NCBI RefSeq assembly: GCF_000234665.1
Contig: NC_018312.1
Coordinates: 1,297,791-1,361,790 of the forward strand
DNA: 64,000 nucleotides
Source of the DNA: Leishmania mexicana MHOM/GT/2001/U1103
Lineage: Eukaryota > Euglenozoa > Kinetoplastea > Trypanosomatida > Trypanosomatidae
Direction of reading: 5' to 3'
This document shows, piece after piece, positions 9,894 through 19,757 of the stretch. Each line of letters starts with the position of its first letter. The first letter of the stretch is position 1. The notes beneath the pieces are model-generated. The model saw only the letters and a list, made by a program, of their open reading frames with translations. It was not told the origin of the DNA and ran no database searches. The position numbers and the translations under genes were made by a program.

Positions 9894-12800
9894 ATGAGGA
9901 GAAGCGCCTCTGATGTACCAAACAGCGCCGCAACCACCCTCGTCTGTGCTGCAGAGTCACATGCCTCGGCCCCTCCTCCTGCCGCCCCGCAGCCAAACGT
10001 GCATGAAGCATGTCCCGTAGCGCCCCACACTCGTGGTATCGTGCCCAGCGTGGCAAGAGGCGGCGGCGGTGTGTCCTGGTCGGCCAGTGCGCTTCGATTC
10101 ACGTGCTGTCGCTGCCGGCGCTCGCTGGTGGTCCGTCCAGTAATGCAAAGTAGTGCTGCACCGATTCTTTCACCATCGCACAGGCTCGCCTCGCTGTCGA
10201 GTGGCTCCGCGGTTGTCGTTGAAGGGACGCAGCCGCATGTCTTCTGCTTGTCGCCACAGGCATCCACGGTAGAGAGTGCCGTACGCGGCTCGCACGCAAC
10301 GTGCGGTGCCGGCCGCACCTTTCGCCCCCTGGAGCCACCAGCGAAGGCTCTGGGCAAAGAGGAGTTTACAGCTCGATGCAGGGACACCTGTGATGCTCTC
10401 GCTCGCATACCGGCCACCGTCACACCGGCTGGCGTCTTTGAGGAGTGCGACCAGCTTGCCTGCAGCACCACCGCGCACTTCACGGACGAGGCGCTTCTCG
10501 ACGCATTGCCGCCGCACTTTTTTTCTTCAGCTGAGCTGCTGACCTCGTCGCACCTGGCGGATCTGCTCTCACACGCGCAAGAAAGCTGCGCTGCTGCTAC
10601 TCCGATGAGCATGTCTGCGGGAAAGACCTCGACGAGCAACCACCCGCTGACGCCGTCGCCTCCGCCGCATGCCCTCAGCAATGCCGCTCCGCCTTTTGGA
10701 GCCGCCGTCCCCTCAGATGCTGCGGTGCTGAACGTGTCGCAGCTGGCCTCCCTCGGTGTGCCGGTGCGAAGCGCGACAAGCAGGGACGCCGATGAAGCAG
10801 AGGATAAAGAAGCTCATGACACCCTTGACTCAGGTGCGATGCTACGAGTGCCGATCCACGTGATGCAGCAGACGAACAGCCCCACTGCAGCACACCAGGA
10901 CGACCAACCTCACTTCACACCCGCTGAAGAGCACGACGGCGTGCGGGCTAACACGCGTGCGCGGACATCCCCTACGCGAGACCCCAGCTCCTCCACTCTA
11001 CCGCCGCAGTCCCTCGCAAAAGAGGAAGCCCGTGTCACGCTCGCTACGCCCAGCTTCGTCGCCTCTACAGCCCCGTGCACGCCAACGACACAGCTGCTCG
11101 TGGCGGACAGCGCATGTGCGGGCCTACCACCGTCCAGCTCGCAGACACCTTTATCTTCTCCCCCGCCACCTGAACCAGCGCCGACGCCTCGCCTTGACCC
11201 CGGCATGAACGCAGCAACACCGGACGGCGATCCTGCGGCCCCCGTGCCTTTCGATGAGCTCTGCCGCCGCTGGATGCGTCTTCTCGCCCGCACGGCGGTA
11301 CCGCATGAGCAGCCGCTCTGCATCGACTGCTGGCGCAGTGCATGTTTTGCCCCGCTGCAGCAGCGCACGCGACTCTCGCTAGAGAGCACGAAGACACTTG
11401 CTACGATCATCTCGAGCACGCCGGCTGAAAAGCTTCGTTTTTTCACTATGTGCTACGCCGACCCGGCAGCGGCGCCGTTGCGAGGAGTCTTCGCCACCTC
11501 AGCCGGCTTGCGCCGAAGCGTTGATGAGGTCGAGAATGGGCAGGCAGTTGACTCGATGGCCGCGGCTGAGAACCTCAGCAGGACGCTGCCGCTCATGTCA
11601 CTTGACGCGGTCGCCGCGAACCTGCTTGGTGTTAACGAAGAAGTCTTGCTAAGTTCGCTAGAGGCGCTCGCGGCGCCTCACGGAAGGCCTCTCCCACCAA
11701 CGAGAGGGGCTGCCAAGGTACTGAGGCCTTTGCAGTGCGCCTCGGACGCGCCTTTCGAGCAACGTGGTGCTTCTCAGGCAGAAGGCGGCGACAATGGTTC
11801 GGCCTTGTCGTCCTCCGCCTACGATGCAGAGCAGATGATGGCAGAGTTGGAGAGACTGCGGGCCCAACAGGCGAGCCTGGACCGGCAAGTCGCCGTGCTG
11901 CGGGATGTGCTGCACTCGCTGGAGTCCACGACCCACCCTCACACCAATGGCGGGGAACGGTTCCGTGACCCCGTCGCTGCGCCACCGTCAGCGGTGGCGC
12001 CACCGGGATGGCAGGAGCTCGCGGTGGCGCACAACATACGCGAGGTGCAGCGCGCCTTTACCCTCGGCGATGAGGCAGCAGAGCGGCAGCACGCCATGGA
12101 TGACCTCGGGAAAAGCTTCGCCTACGTATCCTCCACGCCGATCGATGCCCTCTGCTTCCCGATCGACGTCTCTGGCCCCGTCGGGCTCATTGCAGGACTG
12201 CGGCTGGGGCTTGTCCCACCGTACTCTGGATCCAGCACCGGCCGCACCGGCTCCGGTGACGGCGACGTACGCGGCGGCGGCGCCTCAGTAGCATCCGCGA
12301 CGTCTGCGCTACCGCCGCTTGCCCATGCGGCCGTGTCTGTGTCCGAGGAGAGCATGCACCGCGACGGTTTTGTGCAACGCCAGCTGAGCTACGCCCAGCT
12401 CCTGCTCAGCGGCAACACGAGTGCCGACGTCGACGGCCACAACGACGCCGTTGCGAAGAGAAGCAGCGAGAGCAGCAGGGGCGTGAATGGGAGTCTGTCA
12501 CGTGGCGATGCGGCGCCAACGGCAGTAACGGCCTCCTCCACCTCGGCATCGACCGCCGCAGCGAAGGTGACCACGCGCGTGTCGCCGCTGGAGGTGAATG
12601 CAGCGTGCGGTTATCTGCTGCTGCTGCTAAACTACCTGGCACACGTGAACGGCTTCTCGTTTCGCACGGCCGTGCTGCGGCCTGCCGGGAATCGAAGCAC
12701 GGTAGCACTGCTGAAGCGCGTACCGGCCTCTGCCAGCGGTGCGAAACGCCGCGGTAGTGCTGCCGCGGCGACGAGGTCCTCGGCCTTCTCTCCTTTTATA

Positions 12801-13757
12801 TTCAGCTACTTTACCGGAAGAGGTGCCACTGTCACGCAGGCCAGCGGCGACGCGAAGTCGGCGAGAGCGACGACGAGGTCCTCCTTCGCACATGTGGTGG
12901 ACCACGAAGTCGACTTCTACCTCACCGACCGCCTGCTGGCGTGGCGGACGTTCGGCGCCGCCTGCGTGGCGGTGGCCACGTGTGTGAAGGAGCTGGCGGA
13001 TGCGCTGCATGAGAGTCTGCGCTGTTGGCGGGTGCGGGAGAACATGGTGTGCCGACCTGCACCATCGGCGGCGCCAGCTGCACCTTCCGGTACGGTAAAG
13101 GGCACAGCGGATGCCTCCGGCTTCGAGACAGCACCCGCGGCCGCGGCGGATGCGGGAAGTCACGAAAGCGGGAGCGGCGCCGAAGGTGCGCAAGCCCGCA
13201 CAGATGTTTCCGTTGCCTGCAAACAGGCACCGGCACCTGTGGCGTTGCCCCAACTCTTGCGAAACTTGGCCAGCACCAACGATCATCTGATCAGCGCAGA
13301 GAGTGCACGGAGCAGCAGTGCGCCTCAGGGGAGCGCGGCCGCTCTCGACACACCGGGGAGCCTGGGTACGACGCCAGCGGAACGCGGCAACGGTTTGAGG
13401 AAGTCCGCGAGCACGTCGTCCCGTCCGCAGCCACCGCAAGAGGTAGAGTCTGAGCAACGCCGCAGCTCCCCAGCAGCCGGAGGGAGGTTCCCGCTCCAGC
13501 CTCCCTTTCGAACGCGCGGCGACACCGTGGACGGCTTCTCTGTTCGTCACGGCAGCGTCTCAGAGGCGATTTGGACCCTCGGCATGAAGAAGCTCCTCGC
13601 GAATGTGCAGTGGTGCATGGAGGCGACGGTGGAGCTGGAACGGCTGTACGCCGTCACCGGGGAGGCGGCCAGTGATGGCGCCGACGAGCAGGTGAGTGAG
13701 GATGACGGAGAGGTCGCTGGGCAGGTGGGCACCATCACCGGCATGCGAAGAGAATAG
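9894..13757 (+). CDS. ATG6: Beclin-1/ATG6-like autophagy protein
   Basis: The product has 1287 residues. Beclin-1/Atg6 is the subunit of the class III PI3-kinase (VPS34) complex that drives autophagosome nucleation and endosomal sorting. The signs seen are: a PLCxxC motif (Cys476, Cys479) followed by a Leu-rich helix, as in the Cys pair that opens the Beclin coiled-coil region; a coiled coil at about 642-680; and pieces resembling the C-terminal evolutionarily conserved (BARA) domain. These pieces are: about 705-779, ending in FPIDVSGPVGLIAGLRLG, like the family's strand leading into its FRLG motif; about 898-943, starting VNAACG, like the family's INAAWGQ; about 998-1039; and about 1215-1255, including LGMKKLLANVQWCME, like the family's final LTNLKW helix. 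The family is usually 450-560 residues; here a 470-residue disordered N-terminus and several insertions enlarge it. The assignment comes from recalled family sequence, without an alignment. The gene lies alone between unrelated neighbours. Confidence 0.75.
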   Translation: MRRSASDVPNSAATTLVCAAESHASAPPPAAPQPNVHEACPVAPHTRGIVPSVARGGGGVSWSASALRFTCCRCRRSLVVRPVMQSSAAPILSPSHRLASLSSGSAVVVEGTQPHVFCLSPQASTVESAVRGSHATCGAGRTFRPLEPPAKALGKEEFTARCRDTCDALARIPATVTPAGVFEECDQLACSTTAHFTDEALLDALPPHFFSSAELLTSSHLADLLSHAQESCAAATPMSMSAGKTSTSNHPLTPSPPPHALSNAAPPFGAAVPSDAAVLNVSQLASLGVPVRSATSRDADEAEDKEAHDTLDSGAMLRVPIHVMQQTNSPTAAHQDDQPHFTPAEEHDGVRANTRARTSPTRDPSSSTLPPQSLAKEEARVTLATPSFVASTAPCTPTTQLLVADSACAGLPPSSSQTPLSSPPPPEPAPTPRLDPGMNAATPDGDPAAPVPFDELCRRWMRLLARTAVPHEQPLCIDCWRSACFAPLQQRTRLSLESTKTLATIISSTPAEKLRFFTMCYADPAAAPLRGVFATSAGLRRSVDEVENGQAVDSMAAAENLSRTLPLMSLDAVAANLLGVNEEVLLSSLEALAAPHGRPLPPTRGAAKVLRPLQCASDAPFEQRGASQAEGGDNGSALSSSAYDAEQMMAELERLRAQQASLDRQVAVLRDVLHSLESTTHPHTNGGERFRDPVAAPPSAVAPPGWQELAVAHNIREVQRAFTLGDEAAERQHAMDDLGKSFAYVSSTPIDALCFPIDVSGPVGLIAGLRLGLVPPYSGSSTGRTGSGDGDVRGGGASVASATSALPPLAHAAVSVSEESMHRDGFVQRQLSYAQLLLSGNTSADVDGHNDAVAKRSSESSRGVNGSLSRGDAAPTAVTASSTSASTAAAKVTTRVSPLEVNAACGYLLLLLNYLAHVNGFSFRTAVLRPAGNRSTVALLKRVPASASGAKRRGSAAAATRSSAFSPFIFSYFTGRGATVTQASGDAKSARATTRSSFAHVVDHEVDFYLTDRLLAWRTFGAACVAVATCVKELADALHESLRCWRVRENMVCRPAPSAAPAAPSGTVKGTADASGFETAPAAAADAGSHESGSGAEGAQARTDVSVACKQAPAPVALPQLLRNLASTNDHLISAESARSSSAPQGSAAALDTPGSLGTTPAERGNGLRKSASTSSRPQPPQEVESEQRRSSPAAGGRFPLQPPFRTRGDTVDGFSVRHGSVSEAIWTLGMKKLLANVQWCMEATVELERLYAVTGEAASDGADEQVSEDDGEVAGQVGTITGMRRE

Positions 13758-14421
13758 CTGGTGAGCTGCGTGTGCACGCCTTCGTGCCATGTGTGTGTGT
13801 GTGTCTTCAGTTATATCGATGATGTCGCCTCCGTCGCCTGCCTGCCCGCCAGCGCGGCTCTTCTGCATTCGACTAACCTTCTGTCTGGGCCTGTCTGTAT
13901 AGTGAAGCGCACACGCACACGAAGGAGCTGCTTTGGTCGCCTCCTCTCTCTCTCACATGCCTTCCTCTGCGGCTCTAAGCACCGAGCCCAATGCCCCTCT
14001 CGATGACGCCTCCTGCGCACTCAAGCACGGTGTGCACAGAGAGGGAGAGAAACATACAGGCGTGGGTACATCAACAGACACCGTTGGCAGATTCGGTGCC
14101 GGAGATCGTGCACGTGCCGCACCATCGCCCTAACCCTCCCCCACTTCCTCCCGAACTCGTCCCTTCGCAAACACGTCACGCCCCGCGTCCGCCGCACACC
14201 CCACCGCTCAGCACGCGCGTACGAACACACCCACGCTCACGTAACCGTCACCGAGCTGCCCCCGCCTCCCCGCCCCCCCCCGTCTCTCACACACGACTTC
14301 CTCTGTTTTATCAGCGCCCGTATACAGATACAAACACGCACGCACGGGGTGGGTACCGGTACGGCCGCAACCGCCACAGTCTCTCTCTCTCGACGTGTAG
14401 GTGACTCCTGCTGGAAGGGCA
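13758..14421 (+). other. Intergenic region
   Basis: It holds a GT run at about 13790-13804, Pro/Cys-coding low complexity and CT-rich tracts close to the next gene. No gene is seen. Confidence 0.7.
14380..14400 (+). promoter_or_regulatory. Candidate trans-splice acceptor for the WDR17 gene
   Basis: A run of TC dinucleotides is followed by AG at 14399-14400, 21 bases before the ATG. An alternative AG after a T-rich tract lies at 14313-14314. Confidence 0.4.
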
Positions 14422-17400
14422 ATGGCACTCTCCCCAACCGCCTACATCTCGCCCGGCTGCAGCGCGCAGTGCCAGCAGTGCGTAAGTGCCAAGCCCGACT
14501 CCTTCGCCTTTGCCTCCGCTCAGAGCATCTCTCTCTACCGAGTGAGCACCGCCAACGTGACCATTCCAACGAGCACGAGCAACACCCCAGCACAGGCGCA
14601 GCAGCAGCAGCAGCAGTCGCTCGAAACGATCGCCATTACGAACTACCCGCTGGTGACCCTCTTCGGCCATGGCGCCAACGCCGCCATCGGGGCCTTCTCG
14701 TACAACGATGACTACATGGCGTGCCTGACGCCGCAGAACAAGCAAATTCTTCTGTGGCGCTTGAAGGATGCCGAGACGCTCACCGCGAAAAAGATTACCA
14801 GCACCGCCCTGTCCGACACCTTCAAGCGCGAGGGCAACCCGTCCACAATGTGCCTCGCCGGCAGGCACCATGTTCTCTGCGGCACAAACACAGGGCGGCT
14901 CATCTCGCTCAACACGAACCTCGACAACGCCGTGCCGCACAGCGTCGCTATTCCGCCATCGCAGCAACGCGGGGAGGCGCGGCAGTCCCGCTCGCCATTG
15001 TCACCGAGGAACGCGTACAGTGTCCCCGCTGCAGCCGCTCCGCTGAGCTCCCTCAATCCCAGTGGCACAAGCAACGCAGCTGCGGCCGCGGTGGAGTCGG
15101 TGGAGTGCATTGTGGCGGCAACAGCGCGGCCAGAGGTAGTCGCGTGCGGCACCTCAGATGGTACGCTGTGCCTGCTGACGCTGAATGCGAGCACAGGCCT
15201 GCTTGTGACGGCCTCGCTGTGCCCGTTCCCAGCGAAGGAGAAGAGCGACACGGTCCTCGACGTGAACCCGCTACCGGTGACCTCCCTCGCCTTCGAGCCA
15301 ACCTCTGCGCAGTACCTCGTTGTCGGCTCGCAAGACGGCGCGCTGGCGCTCTGTGATATGAACAAGAATTCCATCGTGCAGACGTTCGAGGTCAACAAGC
15401 TGCCTGAGAAGCATATCAGCTCCATCGCCTGGATCCCCGGTGAGGCAGGCGCCTTCTACACTGCCAGCACCGACAGTCCGGTGCTCCGCAAGTGGACCGT
15501 CTCCAGCAAGTCGGTCGTCGGCAGCGTGAGCATCATGATGATGCACCCGACGCCACAGCAGCGGTGCTCGGGCGCATGCGGTGCGGCAGACGCGAGCAAC
15601 TCTGCCGACGCGGAGCACAGCAGCAGCAGAACCGGCATTCGCAGTGTGGCCTGCATCGACCAGACACGCGTCGTTGTGGGGCTGACCAACGGCGCCGTGA
15701 AAGTGTACGACGTGGCACAGCAGCGGCTGGAGTGCGACATCGTGACGGGCCACACCGACGCGACCCTCAGCTGCAAGCTGTCGAAGCACGACCGCGATCA
15801 GGCGGCGACGGGTGGCGTCGATGGGATGATCCGTGTGTGGAACTTGCGCACGCTTAGCCAGCAGTACAGCATCCCGGTGGGGCCCGTGATGGTGCACTCT
15901 GTAGACTGGTCCCCGAATGGCAAGCACCTCATCGCCGCCCTCGGTAGCGGTGAGGTGGTCATGTACTCCACGTCGACAAACCGAGAGTCGTGGCGCACAC
16001 CGGTCTTCTCGGAGCTTGTCTACCGCGTCTGCTGGGCCGCGGGTGACTCCAGCCTCATCGCCGCCACCTCCCGCAGCGGCGTCGCCGTGCTCTCCTCGAA
16101 GGACGGGAAGGTGGTTCGGCGCTACCCCGCCACGCGCGGTGCCTTCTACGGCGTCGACATCGAGCCAACTAAGAGCAAGATGATAGCCGCCGGCTCACAT
16201 GATCACCGCATTTACGTGTACAACCTCTCCAGCAGCAGCGACCGCCCCGTACACGTGCTGGCAGGTCACACGGACGCCGTCTGCGACGTTGCCTACAACC
16301 CAACAGCGCTGAACTACCTCCTTTCGGGCAGCTACGACGGCACACTGCGCGTGTGGGACCTCTCGTCGAACGACACGCACACTATCTCTGTCTCGTCGCG
16401 TGCGCTGAAAGGCCACGCCGACCGCGTGCGCAGCGTAGCATGGTGCAGCCTGGCGCCCTACTTGGTCATCAGCGGCTCCGCGGATGCGTCGATCCGCCTG
16501 TGGGACATCCGCAACGGCGTCGCCATAACCACCGTTCGGGGCCACAACGCGGACGTCGTCGCCATCTCGAGTCACGTCGACCGTCCGCTCACGTTCTTGT
16601 CTGCCGCGCGGGATAGCACGCTGGTGGCATGGAACGTGGCCCTGCTGCGGCAGGTGTACCTCGACGCCGCCCTCGGCACCCTTGAGAGCTGCATTGTGGC
16701 CGACCCGTCCTCGCTCATGGGCGTGGCCGCGTCCAACGTGACCGTCTCGCAGGTGGCCGGAGCAGCGGTGCAGCGGCTTGCCAAGGAACTCGCCGAGTGC
16801 GCGAGTAGGCCGGCGGAGCGGCTGCAGAAGCTGGTGAGCTTCTTTGAGTTCCCCAACGGGGCGGCGGAGGTGGCGGAGATGGCACTCTGCGCGGTGGACC
16901 CGGCAGCGTACCAGGTGGCGGTAGCAGAGGGGAAGACGGCCGCAACGGGGCTCGTTGTGCCGGCACGGAGCCTGGCAGAGGCGGCGCGTGCTCGTGCCAC
17001 GTATACCAACGAGCGCGCCCACGGCAAGTCCGTTAACGCTGCCGGGCCGTCGTATAAGAAGCAGCGCCTGCTGGAGGCGGCCGACGAGTTTTTACGCGTG
17101 GGACAGCTGGAGGCGTACTGCGACCTGCTTGTGGAGGCAGAGGAGTGGGACCGCGCGATTGCGGCGAGCCCAGCCATCTCACGTGCTTACTGGCGCAGTG
17201 TCTGCCAGAAGGCCGCAGAGGCGATGGAGGCGACTGGCGACGCGCGCGCCGTGGCCTACTACATCATCGGTGAGCATGCTCACAAAGCCGCGCAACTGCT
17301 GACACGCCTGTCGGAGCGCCACTACGATGCTGCCACAGTGGTGTGCCAGACGTGTCCGCAGGTCGCCGAGGACCCACAGCAGCAGCAAGCGAATGAACCA

Positions 17401-18627
17401 CCGCACAACACCACCGTGGACGTGAACAGCGTGACGGCTGCGACGCAGCAGCTGCAGCGACAGCGTGCGGCAGTGCTGAAGCGCTACGCGAACCCGCAGC
17501 TCTTCGCGGCGGTCCTGCTCGCCTACGGTCACCATGACGAAGCCGTGAATGTCTTACAGCACTGCGGCGATGTCGTGCTTGCCCACCTCCTCGTCCACAC
17601 AGTGCCGCTGCGCGAGCAGGCGAGCATTGACACCGCCTTTCGGCTCTCGATGCTGCAGAGCGCGCGTCAGCAGAAGTGGGACACAGCGCTCACATGTGCT
17701 ACACGTCAGTCGAACCCGTACGATGCCCTGGCCACAGTGCTCGCGCTTTTTCAAACGGCGCAGGGCAAGCAGCTGGTGGGGAAGACCACCGCGCCTTCGC
17801 TCACTCCTGGCAACCTATCCACCTTGCAGGGCGTCGGCGAGCGTCTTAAGACTTTTTACGAGCAGGTGCGGGGGGAGTGCGGAAAGCTGCAGCTGCCGCT
17901 CGACGCTGCCGCGATCCAGCAACGGCATGCGCACGACGGGCTGGCCTCGCAGAACCAGCTCGCCGCCATGGTGCTCGTGGCGGACCCCTCCTCAGGTCCG
18001 ATGACGGACGGCGCGATCCTGCAGAGCTTAAGTGGCTTTATGGAGAGTCTCCTGGCCGTCGCTCTGAAGGAGATCGATGGCGCGACCACTCCGTTTTACC
18101 TGCGCCAGGCGTACAACGTGTCCGCGTACGTATCGCTGCCGTTCGAAACGCCGAGCAAGGCCGGGGGCAACCTCAGTGTCAGCCTTTCCGCGTCTGCCGT
18201 CATCTCCACCATGACGCCAGAGCACAAGCGCTTCCTGGCCCTGGCCTTCATCGTTGCGGCGCTCATGGCGGTGAAGGTGTATCGCTTCCCGAAGCTGCTC
18301 AATAGCGCCTTCACCAAGGCGCGTGAGCTGGCTGCCGCCTCCGGCAGCGCGAGCCTTAGCACGATCCTCACCAACACACAGGGTGCCCTTGGCACCTACT
18401 CGCCGCATTCGAAGGAGGTTGACTGCTCCTCCGTCGGCTGCACGGTACCGGCGCTGTCGAGCGAGGGCCGACAGATCGTCTCTGTTCTCACCGGCGACCC
18501 CGTGTGCGGTGCCGTGTACGTGCTGGAGGACGGCTCCTCGTTTATTTCGAAATCCGAGGCGCTCGCGTGGATGCTGTGCTCACACTTTTCCCCGCTCGGA
18601 AGTGGAGCGAGGCTGACGGCCCTATAG
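14422..18627 (+). CDS. WDR17: WD-repeat protein 17 (WDR17) homologue
   Basis: The product has 1401 residues from the ATG at 14422 (an in-frame GTG seven codons upstream was not preferred). The N-terminal 770 residues hold WD40 repeats, with recognisable GH and W-D/N endings, for example IRVWNL near residue 470, LRVWDL near 643 and IRLWDI near 692, enough for two beta-propellers. The C-terminal half is helical. A segment near residue 884 (EAADEFLRVGQLEAYCDLL, then EEWDRAI) and the final residues (LEDGSSFISKSEALAW, then FSPLGSG) closely resemble the matching parts of animal WDR17 as I remember it. Length also fits (human WDR17 is about 1300 residues). The cell role of WDR17 is poorly known; a ciliary link is only a guess. 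A pyrimidine run and AG at 14399-14400 lie directly upstream. No catalytic motif or membrane segment is seen. Confidence 0.85.
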   Translation: MALSPTAYISPGCSAQCQQCVSAKPDSFAFASAQSISLYRVSTANVTIPTSTSNTPAQAQQQQQQSLETIAITNYPLVTLFGHGANAAIGAFSYNDDYMACLTPQNKQILLWRLKDAETLTAKKITSTALSDTFKREGNPSTMCLAGRHHVLCGTNTGRLISLNTNLDNAVPHSVAIPPSQQRGEARQSRSPLSPRNAYSVPAAAAPLSSLNPSGTSNAAAAAVESVECIVAATARPEVVACGTSDGTLCLLTLNASTGLLVTASLCPFPAKEKSDTVLDVNPLPVTSLAFEPTSAQYLVVGSQDGALALCDMNKNSIVQTFEVNKLPEKHISSIAWIPGEAGAFYTASTDSPVLRKWTVSSKSVVGSVSIMMMHPTPQQRCSGACGAADASNSADAEHSSSRTGIRSVACIDQTRVVVGLTNGAVKVYDVAQQRLECDIVTGHTDATLSCKLSKHDRDQAATGGVDGMIRVWNLRTLSQQYSIPVGPVMVHSVDWSPNGKHLIAALGSGEVVMYSTSTNRESWRTPVFSELVYRVCWAAGDSSLIAATSRSGVAVLSSKDGKVVRRYPATRGAFYGVDIEPTKSKMIAAGSHDHRIYVYNLSSSSDRPVHVLAGHTDAVCDVAYNPTALNYLLSGSYDGTLRVWDLSSNDTHTISVSSRALKGHADRVRSVAWCSLAPYLVISGSADASIRLWDIRNGVAITTVRGHNADVVAISSHVDRPLTFLSAARDSTLVAWNVALLRQVYLDAALGTLESCIVADPSSLMGVAASNVTVSQVAGAAVQRLAKELAECASRPAERLQKLVSFFEFPNGAAEVAEMALCAVDPAAYQVAVAEGKTAATGLVVPARSLAEAARARATYTNERAHGKSVNAAGPSYKKQRLLEAADEFLRVGQLEAYCDLLVEAEEWDRAIAASPAISRAYWRSVCQKAAEAMEATGDARAVAYYIIGEHAHKAAQLLTRLSERHYDAATVVCQTCPQVAEDPQQQQANEPPHNTTVDVNSVTAATQQLQRQRAAVLKRYANPQLFAAVLLAYGHHDEAVNVLQHCGDVVLAHLLVHTVPLREQASIDTAFRLSMLQSARQQKWDTALTCATRQSNPYDALATVLALFQTAQGKQLVGKTTAPSLTPGNLSTLQGVGERLKTFYEQVRGECGKLQLPLDAAAIQQRHAHDGLASQNQLAAMVLVADPSSGPMTDGAILQSLSGFMESLLAVALKEIDGATTPFYLRQAYNVSAYVSLPFETPSKAGGNLSVSLSASAVISTMTPEHKRFLALAFIVAALMAVKVYRFPKLLNSAFTKARELAAASGSASLSTILTNTQGALGTYSPHSKEVDCSSVGCTVPALSSEGRQIVSVLTGDPVCGAVYVLEDGSSFISKSEALAWMLCSHFSPLGSGARLTAL

Positions 18628-19593
18628 ACAAGCACGGTCGCAGAGACAAGATGTTGTCGTGTTCCATCATCAAAGTGGTGTTTCTGTAGGCACCCACTTG
18701 CTTGCCCTACGTGTGTGTGTGTGTGGCAGATGGATGGGGGAAGTCCATATCGTAGAGACAGGCACACAGCGGGCGAGGAAGAAGAGTCAGAGGGATGTGC
18801 ACACGGACGCGCGCGCCATCACCATCCTTTCTCCTCTCTGGTCTTGAGCATGTTTTGTGCGCTGCCCTTCACTATGGTGGCTACAGACGCTCTTCTGTTG
18901 TCTTTCCGCTGAGGCTGTGCGAATGCATGCCTGCATCTATATATATATACACACGTGTGCTCGCTGCGTGAGCTGTCCTGTGCTCTTTCACGCGTCCTTT
19001 TGTGTCGGCTGCCTTTTTTCTTTAGTACCGCATAGGTGCCGGTCCATCTCCGCGCTCCCCACGACGACACACACGCACACCTCCCTCTACACCCTCGCCG
19101 CCCTTTCCTATCGCTTCATCCTCCTCCTTGCAGCGAGTTCAGCGATGATGCTCTATTCCGGGGCAGCGTCGTCGCCACACCTCCAAGCGCCTCCCAACGG
19201 AGCACCACCCAAGTGCCACACGGCACAAGAGGAACGACGCAGGAGCAGAGCCGCTCATATCTCTGCTTCGGGTTTGAGGCTGCGGCTGTTTGGGGGGAAG
19301 AGGAGGAGGGGAGGGTGTCGACGGCTCTGGGCAGACGGAGCCGGAAGCAGTTCGCTGCGTGTCATCGTTAGACTGGAGGAAGCGTAGAGGGTGGGCAGAC
19401 TTGCGCCGATTTCGCCCCCTTCTTCTTGCGTGCATTATGTGCGTGTGTATCTGTGTCCATCGCCTCCTTGGTTATGACTCGTACCCTTACGAATGTCCTT
19501 TGGCGTATCTGTATCTATCCCTTCCGTCCGTGCGGCTGATGCCGCGGTTGCCGCGACACTCCTTTTCGTGGTGCCTGTGTCTGCCACGCGTTG

Positions 19594-19596
<3 letters not shown>

Positions 19597-19627
<31 letters not shown>

Positions 19628-19640
19628 CTGTGTGTGTGTG
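19597..19640 (+). repeat. (GT)n microsatellite
   Basis: TG repeats run from 19597 to about 19626, then, after a short break, from about 19630 to 19640. Confidence 0.95.
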
Positions 19641-19671
19641 CTCTTCCTGATGTAGCTCTACATGCCACTAG

Positions 19672-19757
19672 GGTATATATAGAGAGAGAGATGAGTGTAT
19701 GCGCATACATACATAGATAGCGATACCCATGTATATGGATATATATATATATGGTCA
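19672..19757 (+). repeat. TA/GA-rich simple repeat cluster
   Basis: Short TA and GA dinucleotide runs and ATACATA-type sequence alternate here, including an uninterrupted AT run near 19738-19752. It is the most AT-rich spot in the window. Confidence 0.85.
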
